The notes under the pieces were generated by a model. It was given only the letters and a program-made list of their open reading frames with translations, had not been told where the DNA came from and made no database searches. The position numbers and the translations under genes were made by a program. Shown here piece after piece: positions 60,336 to 64,000 of a DNA stretch of 64,000 nucleotides. The stretch lies in the NCBI RefSeq assembly GCF_022539505.1, contig NC_061508.1:341323484-341387483 (forward strand), read 5' to 3'. Position 1 is the stretch's first letter, and each line of letters opens with the position of its first letter. The DNA comes from Lolium rigidum (Eukaryota; Streptophyta; Magnoliopsida; Poales; Poaceae).

Positions 60336-62320
60336 AACATTAAATCCGAGCCTCGATCGGCTCTCAGGTTACCCTGTGAATCGGCTCAAAGAGCCGATTG
60401 ACCCATGGTTCGTATTGGATCTACGATAACATGGGGGTCCTGCTTTATCAATACCAAGTCAAGTCGATCTACGATAGTCTATGGCTTTCACCGCATAATT
60501 GGAACGTCCTACGCGTAGTTGAGCCTGGCAGATACGAAAGATAACAGAAAACTAGTCCTAGAAGAGGCCTAAAAACCAACACAGAGTCAATTCCCGGAAC
60601 ACCCCCTCTTGGATCGGCAAACCATATCTTACGCATTACTGGATCATTCAACTCGTTTGCAAGGCCTAACCATGCGGATATCAAACTAATCCTTGGAGAA
60701 CAAGGAACGACCATAACAGATCAGATCTACTAAATAAAGACCAAGCAAAACTCTGCTCTTACACCTAAAATAGGTGCAAAGGCAGCTAGATGTTTAGGAG
60801 CAACATAACTAAACCAACATATCAGAAAAGTGTCGATGTTTAGTCCCAACACATCTATGATAACAGTATTACTCGCCATCAACAAAGCTTCAGTACGAGC
60901 AACACAAAAAACAACGAATAAACCGATACTGCCTAGATCGCAAGATGCGATCTGGGCAGCATGACGCTTACCCGGAAGAAACCCTCGAAACAAGGGGTGG
61001 CGATGCGCCTAGATTGTGTTTGTTGTGAACGTGATCGTTCTCCTTTCTCAATAACCCTAGGTACATATTTATAGTCCGTAGACTTTCTATCTTTGGAATA
61101 AACCTAACTGTGTACGAACTAAACTCTATCTCTTAATTCTAAACTGAAACGTGATCTACCATAATGTACAGATATGCGGGCAATCTAGCCCAAACTCTCG
61201 CACAAGGCCGATTCAGAAACACTTTATGTGCATATCCTCTAAGCACATCTTAATCACGGCCCATCTCCCAATTTGGCTAAAATCTGGCGATAACACATGC
61301 CCCCTGGTTTTGGCAATAATAATTCCAAAACCACTCTGTTTTCCCTCATCGTGATTTGACATAGCAGAGCAGAACCGCGTTGCAGAGCCGAACCGCTACA
61401 GTGCCCTTTCATCATGATGCCTTGCCTTCTCAACTTCTCCGTACTGCACGATTTGACGGTTTTGGCACCGCATCCTCGAAAACTGCCACATCATTGAATC
61501 ATCTTCCACTGCATCCCCTTTATTTAACCTCATCCGAGCAGTTCGCCCCTTCATCCTCTTGCTCTACATTAGCAATCGAAACTCCCTTCCTCTACCATGG
61601 ACTCCTCCTCCACCTCCTGCTCTTCGGGCCTCTCCTCCCAATCCTCCTCCTCCCGTGAGCCGATGCCGGAGTACGACCCGATAGCGGCGTACGAGGCCCT
61701 CGCCCCACTGTGGTGGGACGAGGCGGACTAGGACTTCTCCGTCGGGTCAGAGGATGACGAATCCTTGACCGACGGGGAGGACAACCTCCAGTTCCTCATC
61801 GACGGGGATTTGGAGGAGGAGAGCAACGACGACGCCTTCTCCTGGGGCGAGGATTATCTCTCCTCCGATGAGGAGAAGGAAGCGCAGGACGACACCTCCT
61901 CCGACGAATACCCACCGGCGAAGCGCTTCCGCGCCGGGTCGGAGGACGACGACGACGACGACGAAGAAGAAGACGAAGCCCCTGCTGGCGGTTTCAGCAG
62001 CGACGAAGACATTGCCGGCAGCAGCGCCGACGGCAGCGCCGACGGCAGCGCCGACGGCGACGACGAGGGCGGCGATGGCAGCGACGAAGACATCGCCGGC
62101 AGCAGCGCCGACGGCAGCGCGGACGGCGACGACGAGGGCGGCGATGGCAGCGACGGTGCCGGCCCCTAGACTAGGGACTACTAGAATAGGGCTAGTAGTA
62201 GTATATTAGGTAGAAGATCATCCTTTTGAGAGCAATCGACTCTTACTGTAAAAAACCCTCTTATCAATGAAGAATGCTTCTGTGTTTGATTTTTCCGATT
62301 GTCAAAGTAGGTCAACGCAC
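60336..62320 (+). mobile_element. Remaining LTR/leader of the Tat/Retand-like element
   Basis: Continues 51605-51814. Contains AATCGGCTCAAAGAGCCGATT-type palindromes (60383-60402), a TATA-like TTTATTTAA near 61513 and then the acidic ORF. I could not fix the LTR end or primer site; the boundary is approximate. Lineage inferred from the plant mobile domain gene behind it, known as an additional ORF of Tat elements. Confidence 0.5.
61597..62169 (+). pseudogene. Acidic Ser/Asp/Glu-rich ORF with one in-frame stop
   Basis: ATG 61597 begins MDSSSTSCSSGLSSQSSSSR; TAG at 61729-61731 interrupts after 44 codons, and the same frame stays open to TAG 62167-62169. The C-terminal part is strongly acidic (EDDDDDDEEEDEA) with GSSADGSADG repeats: a unit SDEDIAGSSADGSADG occurs twice. 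A basic PPAKRFRAG lies in the middle. No domain; possibly an LTR-encoded small protein. Translation could instead begin after the stop. Confidence 0.55.
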
Positions 62321-62545
62321 CAAAGAGCCGATAGCAACGCATCGGTCTTTTACCATAAAACGTCAGCAAGGCCAGACTCCGTTAGACAGGTCCAAGCGGA
62401 CATTCCCCAAATTCAAACGACAACCTGTGACCCTCATCCAAAGGACCAAACTCAGATCTCCAATTGCCCATCGAACAGATTCGACTCGCGGCAACGCGAG
62501 TCACAGATCCCCAACCGCGCAAGTTCATCTCCGCCGGCGAATCAG

Positions 62546-64000
62546 ATGGCGGAATCGTCCAACGCCAACGCAACGGTCTCTGGCCTGAAGGTAATCCTTA
62601 ACTGCCCCTCGCCATCCGAGCATAGTGTTAGAACTAATAGCAAACACCTGAATTAATGCCTTATTCCACCATTAATTTTAGGTATCAGACATTATGTTGC
62701 CGCATCCTTCTCTTCCAAACTCTCTTTGCCTTGGCCCCCGTACTGTCGAGAGCCCTGCTCATCTGATTTCTTGCGAGGCCAATAGGATCCCCTTCGTGCA
62801 CCAGAATTTAGATCTAACTTCCTGGACCGACTACTTACGAGCCTGGCCTAACCCTCCTGAAGATTGGGTTTCCTGGTACAGTAGAGTATCCAAAACTTAC
62901 CAATCCACATGGGAAACTACAGGAATAGCCGATGCTCTGTCCTTATCATTGTCTCCCCTTGAGAAGCATGAAAACATTCTGAAAACCATCGGCTACTTCT
63001 GGTCTGATGCTCTGAACTGCTTCATGTTTGGCCACGGCCCCATGACACCAACTCTGCTAGATGTGGTAATGATCACTGGCCTAGACGTTACATCCCCCAG
63101 CCCCTCTGCTTTTATGCTGCCAAAGGTCCCTTTCAAGCTCTCTTCCAAAACAGAGTGCACAAACTGGGGTGCTTACCTTCGTCGCCACATGAAAAATAAA
63201 GGCCCTGTAACAGAAAAAGAACACACGACCTTCCTAAATTTCTGGTTGGAACACTTCATATTTTGTGGCCCTTCACTTGCTCCGACCAAGAATTATCTTC
63301 CCTTAGCATATGAACTCGCCAGAGGCACCCAGCTTGGCATCGGCAAACTCTTCCTTGGAGAGGTCTATCGATATCTCCAACTAATGTCCGTCAAATTATC
63401 TTCCCAAAAGGCAGTCAAAACAGGAGGTCCCTGGTGGTTTATTCAGCTATGGGCTCAGCTGTATTTCCAGAACCATATCCCAAACTTCCCACTTTTGGCC
63501 ACTTGCACCTTTCCAGATGTTAACGGGAAGCAGATCCGATGCACTAGCTACGGCCAAGCCTTGTATAGCCTTCCAGGTAGTAAACTGATCCCCAAGGAAG
63601 CATCAAAGTGGTTCAGTATTTTCTTCCAAGGCCTGGACAATCCTCTCTTCTTTCCTTACACGGAATCTGAAAATTTTGAAAACCCAGTCTCCTTCAGGCT
63701 AGATAGCTTTGCCGATGACACCAGCACCCGGCAATTGTATTCCATCATGATCCGTCCCTGCTTCCTTCCAGTTGGCATGAGCACATCAAACAGAATAATC
63801 AAACCTGGTTATGAGTCCTATCAGCCTGTCGTAGCAGCCGGGCAGTTTGGTCTTGGGCAGGTGTCTCCCCATTTCTTCCTCCATCACTTAACACAGAGCA
63901 GAGCTGACTTGCCCGATCTCCTCACCGGTCGGAGGTGTTACTCTTTCTTTGATGCTCTAGCCATCCCAATTCCTAACAACCTCTCATTCACCTCGTCAAC
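62546..64000 (+). CDS. Plant mobile domain (PMD) protein, two exons, open at right edge
   Basis: Exon 1 is 62546-62590 (MAESSNANATVSGLK, donor AAG|GTAATC); exon 2 starts at 62682 after TTTTAG, in phase, and is open for 439 codons to the window end. Hallmarks of the aminotransferase-like plant mobile domain: WVSWYSRVSKTY, IGYFWSDALNCFMFGHGPMT, PTLLDVVMITGLDV, WLEHFIFCGPS, PLAYELARGTQLGIGKLFLG, WWFIQLWAQLYF. The family includes host proteins such as MAIN/MAIL1 and ORFs carried by MULEs and Tat-type gypsy elements. Here context favours a retrotransposon ORF. No frameshift or stop is seen, unlike the neighbouring genes. Confidence 0.82.

Overview
The window is nuclear DNA from a grass, most likely a pooid (wheat, barley, oat or ryegrass group). 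Supporting signs: nested Angela/BARE-type Copia LTRs beginning TGTTGGAGATATG with a tRNA-iMet primer site, CACTA elements with ACCGGT-rich subterminal repeats, Stowaway and Tourist MITEs, introns with GT..AG borders, and GC-rich first exons. Species cannot be fixed from the sequence alone. Almost everything is transposon; the host genes I can defend are two intact single-unit ubiquitin genes and, less firmly, the first exon of a gene leaving through the left edge.

Layout. 1-530: minus-strand first exon with a TGGGCC palindrome upstream. 530-4531: intergenic DNA with AT-rich repeats and a 683-bp Tourist-like MITE. 4535-32488: one CACTA (En/Spm) transposon of 27,954 bp, with matching 14-bp ends and an ACT target duplication. 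It carries a decayed TNP2-type transposase (5301-8638), three tandem hairpin repeats (8757-9155), a frameshifted accessory ORF (9610-10138) and a second multi-exon gene (Transposase_24-like part, then a Ulp1-type cysteine protease end; 12153-32035). That second gene is split by a 16,180-bp Ty3/gypsy chromovirus (13364-29543, TSD GTTCG). The retrotransposon has a 2.7-kb inverted chimeric block of its own sequence and a second copy of its primer site and leader.

32499-45000: ubiquitin locus. Two genes (CDS 33928-34161 and 44509-44742) each have a TATA box, a leader intron ending directly before ATG, and an identical 76-residue ubiquitin plus one extra residue (Q or N). Further ubiquitin 3'-UTR copies without a coding unit lie at 34396-35790 (split by a retroposon) and 41752-41862, so the locus has a history of duplication. 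Between the genes lie non-coding exon-like DNA, a possible Helitron 3' end and a 5'-truncated LINE.

45000-50300: a small retroposon piece, a 1,264-bp Pack-MULE (10-bp TSD) carrying a HAESA-like receptor kinase fragment, and an unclassified GC-rich repeat. 50316-64000: four-level nest: a gypsy LTR start, an old Angela LTR inside it, a Tat/Retand-like element inside that, and a younger full-length Angela-like element (51815-60330, TSD ACGTA) inside its LTR. The Tat-like element continues with an acidic ORF interrupted by one stop and a two-exon plant-mobile-domain gene that stays open to the right edge.
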